Notes under the pieces: generated by a model
Told to the model about the DNA's origin: nothing
Databases searched by the model: none
The model's input: only the letters and a program-made list of their open reading frames with translations
Program-made: the position numbers and the translations under genes
Shown here: positions 46,083 through 53,625 of the stretch, piece after piece
Layout: the number at the start of each line of letters is the position of its first letter
How positions within the stretch are numbered: the stretch's first letter is position 1
Assembly (NCBI GenBank): GCA_023460795.1
Contig: JAEWPC010000026.1
Location: 1-64,000 of the forward strand
Direction: 5' to 3'
Origin: Bacillota bacterium
GTDB lineage: Bacteria > Bacillota > Bacilli > Paenibacillales > Paenibacillaceae
DNA length: 64,000 nt

Positions 46083-46508
46083 TTAGTCTTCGATCGTAAC
46101 GCCCATCGAACGAGCGGTACCTTCGACCATACGCATAGCCGCTTCAACGGAAGCAGCGTTAAGATCTTCCATCTTTTGCGTTGCGATTTCGCGTACTTTG
46201 TCGCGCTTAACCGTAGCGACTTTCTTCTTGTTCGGCTCGCCGGATCCTTTAGGGATACCTGCAGCGACACGCAGCAATACAGCAGCTGGCGGAGTCTTAG
46301 TCACGAAGTCGAAGGAACGGTCCTCATATACCGAGATAACAACCGGAATAATCAATCCAGCTTGATCCGCGGTACGTGCATTGAATTCCTTACAGAAAGC
46401 CATGATGTTTACGCCAGCTTGACCGAGTGCAGGACCGATCGGCGGCGCAGGGTTTGCTTTACCCGCTGGTACTTGCAGCTTTACCAATTTGATGACCTTT
46501 TTTGCCAT
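46083..46508 (-). CDS. rplK: ribosomal protein L11
   Basis: This 141-residue protein of the GTPase centre is the thiostrepton site. VKLQVPAGKANPAPPIGPAL and GVNIMAFCKEFNART with the C-terminal GTARSMGVTIED are typical. The frame is open to 46517; AAGGAGG gives the ATG at 46508. It follows nusG by about 90 nt. Confidence 0.97.
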   Translation of the reverse strand: MAKKVIKLVKLQVPAGKANPAPPIGPALGQAGVNIMAFCKEFNARTADQAGLIIPVVISVYEDRSFDFVTKTPPAAVLLRVAAGIPKGSGEPNKKKVATVKRDKVREIATQKMEDLNAASVEAAMRMVEGTARSMGVTIED

Positions 46509-46599
46509 GATGCACACCTCCTTGCCCAGTAATGCGGTTTAACGAGACCTAATCAAAGATCCAATCTCTCCCGCTCTTTCAAGAAACCCCAACCATGAT

Positions 46600-47133
46600 T
46601 TATATCTTTTCCACCTGAGTGAAGTCCAACTCAAGCGGGGTTTCCCTGCCGAACATGTTAACGTGAACCTTCAGCTTGCTTTTATCGGGAAGAATCTCTT
46701 CGACCGACCCGACGAAATCAGCGAAAGGCCCGACCTTAACGCGGACGTTCTCCTTAAGCTCGAAGTCGATAACCGGCTTCGGCTCCTCCATGCCCATGTG
46801 TTGCAGAATCTGCTCCACTTCTTCGGGCAACAGAGCAGTCGGCTTCGATCCCGATCCCGTTGAGCCAACAAACCCGGTAACACCCGGCGTGTTGCGCACG
46901 ACGTACCAAGAATCGTCCGTCTGAATCATTTCCACAAGAACATAGCCGGGATACACCTTGCGCATCACGGTTTTCTTCTTGCCGTCCTTATTCACGATCT
47001 CTTCTTCCATCGGCACGAGGACGCGGAAGATCTTGTCCTGCATGCCCATAGATTCCACGCGCTTCTCCAGGTTCGCCTTAACCTTGTTCTCGTAACCGGA
47101 GTACGTGTGCACTACATACCATCTTTTCTCCAT
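46600..47133 (-). CDS. nusG: transcription elongation factor NusG
   Basis: This 177-residue protein has an N-terminal NGN domain (WYVVHTYSGYENKVKANLEK) and a C-terminal KOW domain (NVRVKVGPFADFVGSVEEI). It binds RNA polymerase and links it to ribosomes or Rho. The frame is open to 47163; AAAGGTGG precedes the ATG at 47133. It lies 26 nt behind secE, the standard order. Confidence 0.97.
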   Translation of the reverse strand: MEKRWYVVHTYSGYENKVKANLEKRVESMGMQDKIFRVLVPMEEEIVNKDGKKKTVMRKVYPGYVLVEMIQTDDSWYVVRNTPGVTGFVGSTGSGSKPTALLPEEVEQILQHMGMEEPKPVIDFELKENVRVKVGPFADFVGSVEEILPDKSKLKVHVNMFGRETPLELDFTQVEKI

Positions 47134-47159
47134 GGAAAAGCCACCTTTAGGTTCCTGCG

Positions 47160-47363
47160 TCAAACGACTAGTTCAACGAGGGATGAGATGCCGATGTCCA
47201 GTCCCCAGAAGTATACCGTTATCAGCAGCACGGTCACGATAACGACGATCGTGTAGCTGACAAGCTCTTTCCGGCTGGGCCAACGGACTTTCTTAAGCTC
47301 GCCCCAACTGTCGCCGAAAAACGAAAAAAAGGACCCAAAGCTCTGTTTCATTTTGGCCAGCAC
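47160..47363 (-). CDS. secE: preprotein translocase subunit SecE
   Basis: This 67-residue protein has a single membrane segment (about residues 36-58) preceded by the amphipathic WGELKKVRWPSRKELVSYT motif that contacts SecY. GTG start 7 nt behind AGGAGG. It lies between rpmG and nusG. Confidence 0.95.
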   Translation of the reverse strand: MLAKMKQSFGSFFSFFGDSWGELKKVRWPSRKELVSYTIVVIVTVLLITVYFWGLDIGISSLVELVV

Positions 47364-47381
47364 GTCATTACCTCCTAGGAC

Positions 47382-47531
47382 TTAGCGCGTCTCGCGATGA
47401 GGAGTATGTTCGTTGCAGTGTCTGCAGAACTTCTTCAACTCGATGCGATCGGAGTGCGTCCGTTTGTTCTTGCTCGACGTATAGTTACGTTGCTTGCAGT
47501 TCGTGCAAGCCAGAGTGATGATCACCCGCAT
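47382..47531 (-). CDS. rpmG: ribosomal protein L33, zinc-binding form
   Basis: This 49-residue protein has Cys9, Cys12, Cys36 and Cys39 present, so it is the zinc form. The frame is open to 47570; GGGAGGTGGAAGGG points to the ATG at 47531 (MRVIITLACTNCKQRN). It is the first gene of rpmG-secE-nusG and is preceded by a promoter about 180 nt upstream. Confidence 0.95.
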   Translation of the reverse strand: MRVIITLACTNCKQRNYTSSKNKRTHSDRIELKKFCRHCNEHTPHRETR

Positions 47532-47714
47532 CCCTTCCACCTCCCGGGATAACAACTTCATAAAAAACAACCATCAGCGGAAACCCCAGCTTGGCGAACC
47601 AAGGCTGTAGTCGGATTTGCTCTCGCGACGACGTTCCGTCACGACAACATTTCCTGGTGTTTCGCCGATGATTCAGACCTGCGCATAAGAAGCCACCTTT
47701 AAGGTTACTAAAAC

Positions 47715-47743
47715 AATTTATCACAGGGCTAAATCGATGTCAA
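47715..47743 (-). promoter_or_regulatory. rpmG-secE-nusG promoter
   Basis: A consensus TTGACA (47738-47743) and TAAATT (47715-47720) are 17 nt apart. The leader of about 175 nt has no convincing gene. Confidence 0.7.
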
Positions 47744-47934
47744 CGAAAACCGTCGGGAGAAACGCTGGCAATAATTTAATAGAAGTCGCCCTTCTATGCC
47801 CGCCGCGTAAGGATCTCGAGAGGAATTGACGATCGGCCTCAGAGCCTAGCACCATTCTTCCAACTTTTCGCCGCCTTTAATCGTCTATGATTGTAAGATT
47901 CGTAGCTGACTATGGCATACGCGAATTCGGGCAA
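47744..47934. other. intergenic stretch without visible features
   Basis: This lies between the rpmG promoter and the sigH terminator. I see no open frame with a ribosome site, no repeat and no structured RNA. Confidence 0.5.
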
Positions 47935-47962
47935 ATAAAAAAGCAGCTCCCGGTGCGCTGCT
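47935..47962 (-). terminator. terminator behind sigH
   Basis: AGCAGC and GCTGCT form the stem around a GC-rich 9-nt loop and are followed by UUUUUUAUUU on the minus strand, about 30 nt behind the sigH stop. Confidence 0.75.
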
Positions 47963-47993
47963 CGGTCATTCGATAGGTATAAGGGCAGGAATC

Positions 47994-48644
47994 TCAGCTT
48001 CCGACATCGCGGACTTCTAGATACCGCTCCAGCTTTCGCTTGACCCGCTGGAGAGCGTTGTCGATGGATTTGACGTGACGGTCGAGATCGACGGCGATTT
48101 CTTGATAGGATCTCCCGTCGAGGTAAAGCATAAGTACTTTGCGTTCCAAATCGCTAAGAATTTCCGACATCTTGTCTTCGAGGCCGAAAAACTCCTCCTG
48201 GTTGATAATCATCTCTTCCGGATCGCATACCCTTGAGCCGCATATAACGTCCAGCAGCGTCCGGTCCGAATCTTCGTCGTATATCGGCTTGTCCAAAGAA
48301 ACGTAGGAATTAAGAGGTATATGCTTCTGCCGCGTCGCGGTCTTAATAGCCGTAATGATCTGACGGGTGATGCAGAGTTCCGCGAACGCTTTGAAGGAGG
48401 CCAATTTGTCGCCCTTAAAGTCGCGAATGGCTTTGTAAAGCCCGATCATGCCTTCTTGTACGATGTCTTCCCGCTCCGCTCCGATCAAGAAATAAGATCG
48501 CGCCTTCGCTCTAACGAAGTTGCGGTACTTATTGATCAGGAACTCCAACGCTTCGCTGTCGCCTAGACGGACGTCTTCTACGATGTCCTCGTCGGTCTTG
48601 AAGTCGTATTCACGTGTTGCCAGCCTCTCCAAGTCGACGCTCAC
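47994..48644 (-). CDS. sigH: RNA polymerase sigma-H factor
   Basis: This 216-residue sigma-70 family protein has region 2 (about 30-100: YRNFVRAKARSYFLIGAERE, DIVQEGMIGLYKAIRDF) and region 4 (about 155-210: LDGRSYQEIAVDLDRHVKSI). Sigma-H directs early sporulation and transition-phase genes. Start is GTG behind GGAGGGA. It follows yacP, as in Bacillus, and has its own promoter. Confidence 0.95.
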   Translation of the reverse strand: MSVDLERLATREYDFKTDEDIVEDVRLGDSEALEFLINKYRNFVRAKARSYFLIGAEREDIVQEGMIGLYKAIRDFKGDKLASFKAFAELCITRQIITAIKTATRQKHIPLNSYVSLDKPIYDEDSDRTLLDVICGSRVCDPEEMIINQEEFFGLEDKMSEILSDLERKVLMLYLDGRSYQEIAVDLDRHVKSIDNALQRVKRKLERYLEVRDVGS

Positions 48645-48703
48645 GAATATCCCTCCGGTCTGCTCAGCGTGCTGGGAACTTGCAAATCTAACAAACTATT
48701 AAC

Positions 48704-48732
48704 AATATACTTGATAAACCCTATAGCGTCAA
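48704..48732 (-). promoter_or_regulatory. sigH promoter
   Basis: TTGACG (48727-48732) and TATATT (48704-48709) are 17 nt apart, about 60 nt upstream of the sigH start. In B. subtilis sigH is transcribed from a sigma-A promoter. Confidence 0.7.
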
Positions 48733-48776
48733 TGGATTTGAACCTATCAGTGAAAGCAATGCCAGTGGAAGAATTG

Positions 48777-49331
48777 TTAATTATCTCCACCTTTTGACCC
48801 ATTCGCGTCGAGGCCTCGCCTCATATTCTCCAGTTTTCGCCATATATCGTCGTTTAGCGCGCTGCCAAGCTCGTTGCGCTTAGGCTTAGGGTCACGTTTT
48901 ATTGTCGTCTGGATCTCGTTGCTGCTCTGCTCTACGGCGATCTTAAGCTCGCGGGCCGTAACCCTCAGCGCCCCCTTCCCGAAGGCGACGTGCTGCTCGG
49001 TCAGATCGGAGGTCGCCACGTAGACGTTGCGCCGCGCGGAAGTCCAGTCCCCCACGAGGCGCTCGATGCATTCGTCCGCCGTCTCCCGCTCCCGCGTGAA
49101 CAAGACCCGTACTTTGCGATGCAAAAAATCCGATCCTACGCCGCCGGCCACGTAGTAAGCATCGAATACGACGATGACCTTGACGCCGGAATAGCTCTGG
49201 TAATCCGCGAGCTGCTCCAGCAGACGATCGCGGGCATTCTCCAGTTTCTCGTTCTTGAGCGCGGCGAGCTCCGGCCAGGCTCCGATGATGTTGTAGCCGT
49301 CGACCAGCAGGACGTCTTCACGCTTCAGCAT
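48777..49331 (-). CDS. yacP: NYN-domain ribonuclease, YacP/Rae1 type
   Basis: This 184-residue protein has the NYN/PIN-like motif LLVDGYNIIGAWPEL (about 8-22), VVFDAYYV and TRERETADECIERLVGD, with the conserved acidic residues of the nuclease site. The B. subtilis homologue Rae1 cleaves mRNA in the ribosomal A site. It overlaps the end of rlmB by 14 nt. The C-terminal 25 residues are charged and Asn-rich. Confidence 0.88.
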   Translation of the reverse strand: MLKREDVLLVDGYNIIGAWPELAALKNEKLENARDRLLEQLADYQSYSGVKVIVVFDAYYVAGGVGSDFLHRKVRVLFTRERETADECIERLVGDWTSARRNVYVATSDLTEQHVAFGKGALRVTARELKIAVEQSSNEIQTTIKRDPKPKRNELGSALNDDIWRKLENMRRGLDANGSKGGDN

Positions 49332-50259
49332 GGCGCTGGCGGACGACCTCGTATAGGATAACGCCTGCCGCTACGGACGCGTTGAGCGAGTTCACGTGGC
49401 CGAACATCGGAAGCGATAGAATGAAATCGCACTTCTCCCTGACGAGTCTGGACAACCCCTTGCCTTCGCTGCCGATCACGACCGCGAGCGGGCCCGTCAG
49501 CTTCGTCCGGTGGAAGCTTTGCGGGGCGCCGGCGTCGGCGCCGGCGATCCATAATCCGGCTTCCTTCAGCTTCTCCATCGTCTGAACGAGATTCGCCACT
49601 CGCGCGACCGGCACGTACTCGACCGCTCCCGCTGAAGTTTTCGCTACGACGGCGGTCAAGCCGGCGCTTCTGCGCTTAGGCACGATCACGCCGTGGACGC
49701 CGGTACAATCGGCCGTACGCAAGATGGAGCCGAGATTGTGCGGGTCTTCGATCTCGTCGAGCAGCACGATGAACGGCGCTTCGCCGCGCTCGGCCGCGCG
49801 GGCCAGCAAATCCTCGAGTTCCGCGTAAGCGATCGCGGCCGCTTGGGCGACGACGCCCTGATGCTGCATCTCCGGCGCGAGCTGATCGAGCTTGCGTTTG
49901 TCGACGAGCTGCACGACGATGCCGCGAGCTTTGGCTTCCTCCATGATGGGCTGAACGAGATGGCGCTGCGCGTCTTTATACAAGAAAATCTTATTGAGCG
50001 CGCGGCCCGCCTTCATCGCCTCCAGCACCGGGTGCTTGCCGGCGATGAGTTCTTCTTCGTTGCCGCCATGTTGCGCTGCAGCAACGTCCAAATCGTCATC
50101 CTCCGCAGGCCGAGAGGCAGTCGCCGCCGAAGGCGCATGCGCGTTATTCCGGCGATCCCCGCCGTTCGAGCGATTCCATCCCCCGCTTTGGCGCTTGTCC
50201 GGTCCTTTGGAGGATGCCCGTCCGGCGCCGAACTTGCTGCCTTCCTTACGATTGTTCAT
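49318..50259 (-). CDS. rlmB: 23S rRNA 2'-O-ribose methyltransferase RlmB
   Basis: This 313-residue SPOUT-class enzyme has the substrate-binding domain (EELIAGKHPVLEAMKAGRAL, about 70-145) and the knotted SAM domain with LDEIEDPHNLGSILRTAD, VIGSEGKGLSRLV and LPMFGHVNSLNASVA. The first 70 or so residues are a disordered Gly/Arg/Asn/Ala-rich extension absent from short homologues. AAGGA before the ATG supports this long start. In the usual order mrnC-rlmB-yacP, but a 51-bp repeat array precedes it. Confidence 0.92.
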   Translation of the reverse strand: MNNRKEGSKFGAGRASSKGPDKRQSGGWNRSNGGDRRNNAHAPSAATASRPAEDDDLDVAAAQHGGNEEELIAGKHPVLEAMKAGRALNKIFLYKDAQRHLVQPIMEEAKARGIVVQLVDKRKLDQLAPEMQHQGVVAQAAAIAYAELEDLLARAAERGEAPFIVLLDEIEDPHNLGSILRTADCTGVHGVIVPKRRSAGLTAVVAKTSAGAVEYVPVARVANLVQTMEKLKEAGLWIAGADAGAPQSFHRTKLTGPLAVVIGSEGKGLSRLVREKCDFILSLPMFGHVNSLNASVAAGVILYEVVRQRHAEA

Positions 50260-50319
50260 CTCTATCGTCCTTTCTTAACAGCCTTGGCTTCCCATGATAA
50301 GCCGTTACTTTCGGCAAAG

Positions 50320-50600
50320 TTAGCCGGTTTAGACGACTAACTCCGAGCATATCGTCCACTTACGCGAGAATTAGCCGGTTTAGGTGACTAACTCCGAGCA
50401 TACCGCCCACTTATGCGAGAATTAGCCGGTTTAGGCGACTAACTCCGAGCACATCGCCCACTTATGCGAGAATTAGCCGGTTTAGACGACTAACTCCGAG
50501 CATATCGTACACTTACGCGAGAATTAGCCGGTTTAATCGACTAACTTCGAGCATATCGTCCACTTACGCGAGAATTAGCCGGTTTAATCGACTAACTCCG
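50320..50600. repeat. tandem array of a 51-bp repeat, five full copies plus half
   Basis: Units start at 50320, 50371, 50422, 50473, 50524 and 50575 (the last is cut after 26 nt), so the period is exactly 51. Each begins TTAGCCGGTTTA. Both strands have stops, so it is not coding. On the minus-strand transcript each unit gives a hairpin TTAGTCG/CGGCTAA and a second one GCGTA/TATGC. It fills the gap between the mrnC stop and rlmB. Confidence 0.95.
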
Positions 50601-50606
50601 TATGAC

Positions 50607-51053
50607 TCACAAGCCGCCATCCGTTTCCTCGAACGCGAGTCCGATCAGCTGCTCGAGCCGCTCTTTCTCGCCGCGATAATACAAGTAGCCGATCAAACAT
50701 TCGAGCGCGGTCGCCTGCCGGTAATCCGCGGAATCGGCGTTCCTCGGCGGCTGGCCGGACTTCGTGTTGCGTCCGCGCCGAACGATGTCCGCTTCTTCTT
50801 CCGTCAGATGCGAATGCCAACGTTGAAGCAGCTTGGCTTGCGCGGCCGCGGACACGTAACGGGTCGCGGCGCGGTGCAGCTCATGCGGCTTGCGCGAGCG
50901 TCCCGCCACGAGGCGTTGACGAATATATACTTCGAACACCGCATCGCCGACATAGGCGAGCACGACGGGATTGAGCAAATTCACCGGCGTATCCGGCGGC
51001 ACCACGGGCGCTATAACGGCAGGCAGATCGTCTTGGTTCATCGGCTTCGTCAT
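50607..51053 (-). CDS. mrnC: mini-ribonuclease III
   Basis: This 148-residue protein is a single RNase III catalytic domain without a double-stranded-RNA-binding domain. NPVVLAYVGDAVFEVYIRQR (about 28-47) holds the catalytic acidic residues and ATALECLIGYLYYRG is the second motif. In B. subtilis it matures 23S rRNA ends. The frame is open to 51065; the ATG at 51053 overlaps the cysS stop (ATGA). No good ribosome site, so coupling to cysS is likely. Confidence 0.92.
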   Translation of the reverse strand: MTKPMNQDDLPAVIAPVVPPDTPVNLLNPVVLAYVGDAVFEVYIRQRLVAGRSRKPHELHRAATRYVSAAAQAKLLQRWHSHLTEEEADIVRRGRNTKSGQPPRNADSADYRQATALECLIGYLYYRGEKERLEQLIGLAFEETDGGL

Positions 51054-52462
51054 TTGCGGCGCCAACGCATGCCTTGCGGCGTGTCTTCCAATACGATGCC
51101 CCGCTCCGCCAATAAATCGCGGATTTCGTCGGCGCGTTTCCAGTTGCGGCTGCTTCTCGCTTCGGCGCGCTCGGCGATCAACGCGTCGACCTCTTCGTCC
51201 AGCAGGCCCGCTTCTTCACGCGCAGGCAGCAAGCCGAGCACGTTGTCCATCGCATCGAACCGCTCCAGAATCGCAAGCAGATCCGCCTCGCTCACCGATT
51301 CGCGCTGCAAGTAGTTGTTCGCTTCCGCTACCAGGCCGAACCAAGCCGTGATGGCGTCCGGCGTGCCGAAGTCGTCGTCCATGCTGGCGTTGAATTGCGC
51401 CTGCAGCTCGGCAAGACGCGCTTGAAGCGCTTCGTCCTTCGCGAGCGACAGCGAACCCTTAGCGACCGTAGACAGGCGATGCACGACGTTGTCCCGGCTG
51501 TTCGCCAGCCGTTCGACGCTTCTGTCCGCCTGCTTGAGAATCTCGTCGCTGAAGTTGAGCGGGCTGCGATAATGCGTGGCGAGCATCAGATAGCGGATGG
51601 ATTCCTTCTTCGCCATCTTGAGCAGGTTGCGCACGTTAATCCCGTTGCCCAGCGACTTCGACATCTTCTGATTGTCGATGTTGACGAAGCCGTTATGCAT
51701 CCAATAGCGGGAAAGCGGCTCCTCCGTCAGCGACTCCGATTGCGCGATCTCGCACTCGTGGTGCGGGAATTGCAGATCGTGGCCGCCCCCGTGGATGTCG
51801 AGCGTATCGCCCGCGTACTTGCGTACCATAGCGGAGCATTCGATATGCCAGCCCGGGCGTCCGTCTCCCCAAGGGCTCGACCAGTAAATTTCGCCCGGCT
51901 TCGCGGCTTTCCACAGCACGAAGTCCTGCGGGCTCTCCTTACGTTCGTCCACGTCGATGCGAATGCCGTACTGCAATTCGTCCAAATTCTTATGCGACAG
52001 CTTGCCGTATTCCGGGAACGTCGAAGTGCGGAAGTAGACGTCTCCGCCGTTCTCGTACGCCGCGCCCTTCTTCACCAAGCCGTCGATGAACGCGATGATC
52101 TCCGGAATCGTCTCCGTTACGCGCGGCTGGATCGTAGCCGGACGTGCGCCAAGGCCGTCGCGATCTTCCTTGAACGCCGCGATGAATTTCTCCGCGAGTT
52201 CGGGAACGGTGATGCCAAGCTCGTTCGCTTTGCGGATCATTTTATCGTCGACGTCCGTAAAGTTCACGATGTAATTGACCTCGAGGCCGAGCGATTCCAA
52301 GTATCTGCGGGCTACGTCGAAAAATATGACCGGACGCGCGTTGCCGATATGAATAAAGTCGTACACCGTCGGTCCGCATACGTACATGTTTACCTTGCCC
52401 TCTTCGCGCGGAACGAAAAGCTCTTCCTTCCTCGTCATGCTATTGTAGATCTTCAAGTTCAC
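51050..52462 (-). CDS. cysS: cysteinyl-tRNA synthetase
   Basis: This 470-residue class I enzyme has the motif HIGN in YVCGPTVYDFIHIGNARPV (about 27-45), KMSKSLGN (about 270-277), zinc ligands Cys28 and Cys in HIECSAM, and HHECE. It makes Cys-tRNA and is co-transcribed with cysE behind a cysteine T-box. The start lies 18 nt behind the cysE stop; AGGAG precedes it. Confidence 0.96.
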   Translation of the reverse strand: MNLKIYNSMTRKEELFVPREEGKVNMYVCGPTVYDFIHIGNARPVIFFDVARRYLESLGLEVNYIVNFTDVDDKMIRKANELGITVPELAEKFIAAFKEDRDGLGARPATIQPRVTETIPEIIAFIDGLVKKGAAYENGGDVYFRTSTFPEYGKLSHKNLDELQYGIRIDVDERKESPQDFVLWKAAKPGEIYWSSPWGDGRPGWHIECSAMVRKYAGDTLDIHGGGHDLQFPHHECEIAQSESLTEEPLSRYWMHNGFVNIDNQKMSKSLGNGINVRNLLKMAKKESIRYLMLATHYRSPLNFSDEILKQADRSVERLANSRDNVVHRLSTVAKGSLSLAKDEALQARLAELQAQFNASMDDDFGTPDAITAWFGLVAEANNYLQRESVSEADLLAILERFDAMDNVLGLLPAREEAGLLDEEVDALIAERAEARSSRNWKRADEIRDLLAERGIVLEDTPQGMRWRRK

Positions 52463-52479
52463 GAGTCATGCTCCTTTAG

Positions 52480-53205
52480 TCAAATATCGTATAGGTAAGC
52501 GGCGCCCACGGCTTCCGCTGCTTTCTCGTCTTCCTTCTTCAGCTCTTCCTCGGTCGGGCAGTTCTCGCCCTTCAGCCGTTCCACTTCGCGCTTAAGCTCG
52601 TTGATTTCCTTCTGCATGAAACGGAACGTCTCGATCACCGGATCGGGCAAGCTCGTATGGTTGAGCCGATCTCCGACCCGCTGTCCGTTCCGCTTCACGA
52701 TCCGGCCGGGAATCCCGACGACCGTGCTGTTCGGGGGCACTTCTCGCAGGACGACAGAGTTCGCTCCGATGCTGGAGTGGTCTCCGACCGTAAACGAGCC
52801 GAGCACCTTCGCACCCGAGGCGATGACGACCCGATTGCCGATCGTCGGATGCCGTTTCCCTTTTTCCTTACCCGTTCCCCCGAGCGTCACGCCCTGATAG
52901 ATGACAACCTCGTCCCCGATCTCGCACGTTTCCCCGATGACGACGCCCATCCCGTGGTCGATGAACAGCTTGCGTCCGATCTTAGCGCCCGGATGGATTT
53001 CGATACCGGTGAAAAACCGGCTGATCTGCGAGATGAACCTAGCGACCGTAAACCACCTGTGTCTGTAAAAGAAATGCGCGATACGATGAGACCATATGGC
53101 GTGCAAGCCCGAATACGAGAAAATGACCTCGAACCGGCCTCGAGCCGCCGGGTCGTTCTCTAGAATGACATCGATATCGGACTTCACGTTGCTCCAGAAC
53201 CCCAT
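52480..53205 (-). CDS. cysE: serine O-acetyltransferase
   Basis: This 241-residue enzyme makes O-acetylserine for cysteine synthesis. It has an N-terminal helical domain (about 1-65) and a left-handed beta helix of hexapeptide repeats with HPGAKIGRKLFIDHGMGVVI, which holds the active-site His and Asp. The C-terminal 50 residues form a charged helix. A T-box upstream couples it to uncharged tRNA-Cys. GAGGCAACA-type spacing before the start is poor; GGGGGG at 53211-53216 is the better site. Confidence 0.95.
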   Translation of the reverse strand: MGFWSNVKSDIDVILENDPAARGRFEVIFSYSGLHAIWSHRIAHFFYRHRWFTVARFISQISRFFTGIEIHPGAKIGRKLFIDHGMGVVIGETCEIGDEVVIYQGVTLGGTGKEKGKRHPTIGNRVVIASGAKVLGSFTVGDHSSIGANSVVLREVPPNSTVVGIPGRIVKRNGQRVGDRLNHTSLPDPVIETFRFMQKEINELKREVERLKGENCPTEEELKKEDEKAAEAVGAAYLYDI

Positions 53206-53251
53206 GTCTTTCCCCCCATTTGTTGCCTCTCTTAATCTCCTCCGGAAAAAT

Positions 53252-53284
53252 AAAAAACGCCCCTGCAGCTTTCGCTGCAGAGAC
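53252..53284 (-). terminator. T-box terminator hairpin
   Basis: CTGCAG-CGAAAG-CTGCAG is the core stem, followed by GGGGCGUUUUUU. It is the default OFF structure of the cysE-cysS leader. Confidence 0.88.
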
Positions 53285-53580
53285 GTGTATCAGACGCGGT
53301 CCCACTCTGCTTGCGCCATCGCATTCCCACCCAATCGGGATCGCGTCGGCGAACTCCTACTGCTGGTAACGGGAACAACCCGGCACCGCTCACCTGGACA
53401 TTCCGTCGGACGATTCGAGGCGTTCGCTTCGCGATGCCGTCCGTCGGCTTTCCAATCAGCGGCGCAGCTCCCAGGCGCAATTCGGTCTCGTCGGAATGGG
53501 ACGGCTCTCAGCCAAGGCCGTCTTCTCTGGACATTCGCGGGGCGAAACGTACTTTCCTGTTCGTCGCACATGTTCGATAT
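53252..53580 (-). ncRNA. T-box riboswitch for tRNA-Cys controlling cysE-cysS
   Basis: The antiterminator core GAGTGGGACCGCG is at 53295-53307. Stem I has CAGGAAAGTA and GGCTGAGAGCC, and the specifier loop reads GAATTGCGCC with UGC (Cys codon) at 53477-53479. The terminator is at 53252-53284 (CTCTGCAGC/GCTGCAGGGG and UUUUUU). Uncharged tRNA-Cys would stabilise the antiterminator and allow cysE-cysS expression. Confidence 0.9.
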
Positions 53581-53586
53581 AGAGCA

Positions 53587-53615
53587 AGTATATCCCAACG
53601 GCGTGAAGGTGACAA
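53587..53615 (-). promoter_or_regulatory. cysE-cysS promoter
   Basis: TTGTCA (53610-53615) and TATACT (53587-53592) are 17 nt apart, just upstream of the T-box and 11 nt past the gltX stop. Confidence 0.75.
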
Positions 53616-53625
53616 GTAACGCTTA

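Noticed and set aside
47571..47724. A gene upstream of rpmG on the minus strand
   Set aside because: The frame has no ribosome site and contains the promoter leader.
50320..50600. CRISPR array
   Set aside because: The period is uniform at 51 with the whole unit repeated; there are no unique spacers and no cas genes.
50320..50600. Repeat encoding a 17-residue peptide repeat (51 is divisible by three)
   Set aside because: Stops occur in each unit and there is no start with a ribosome site.
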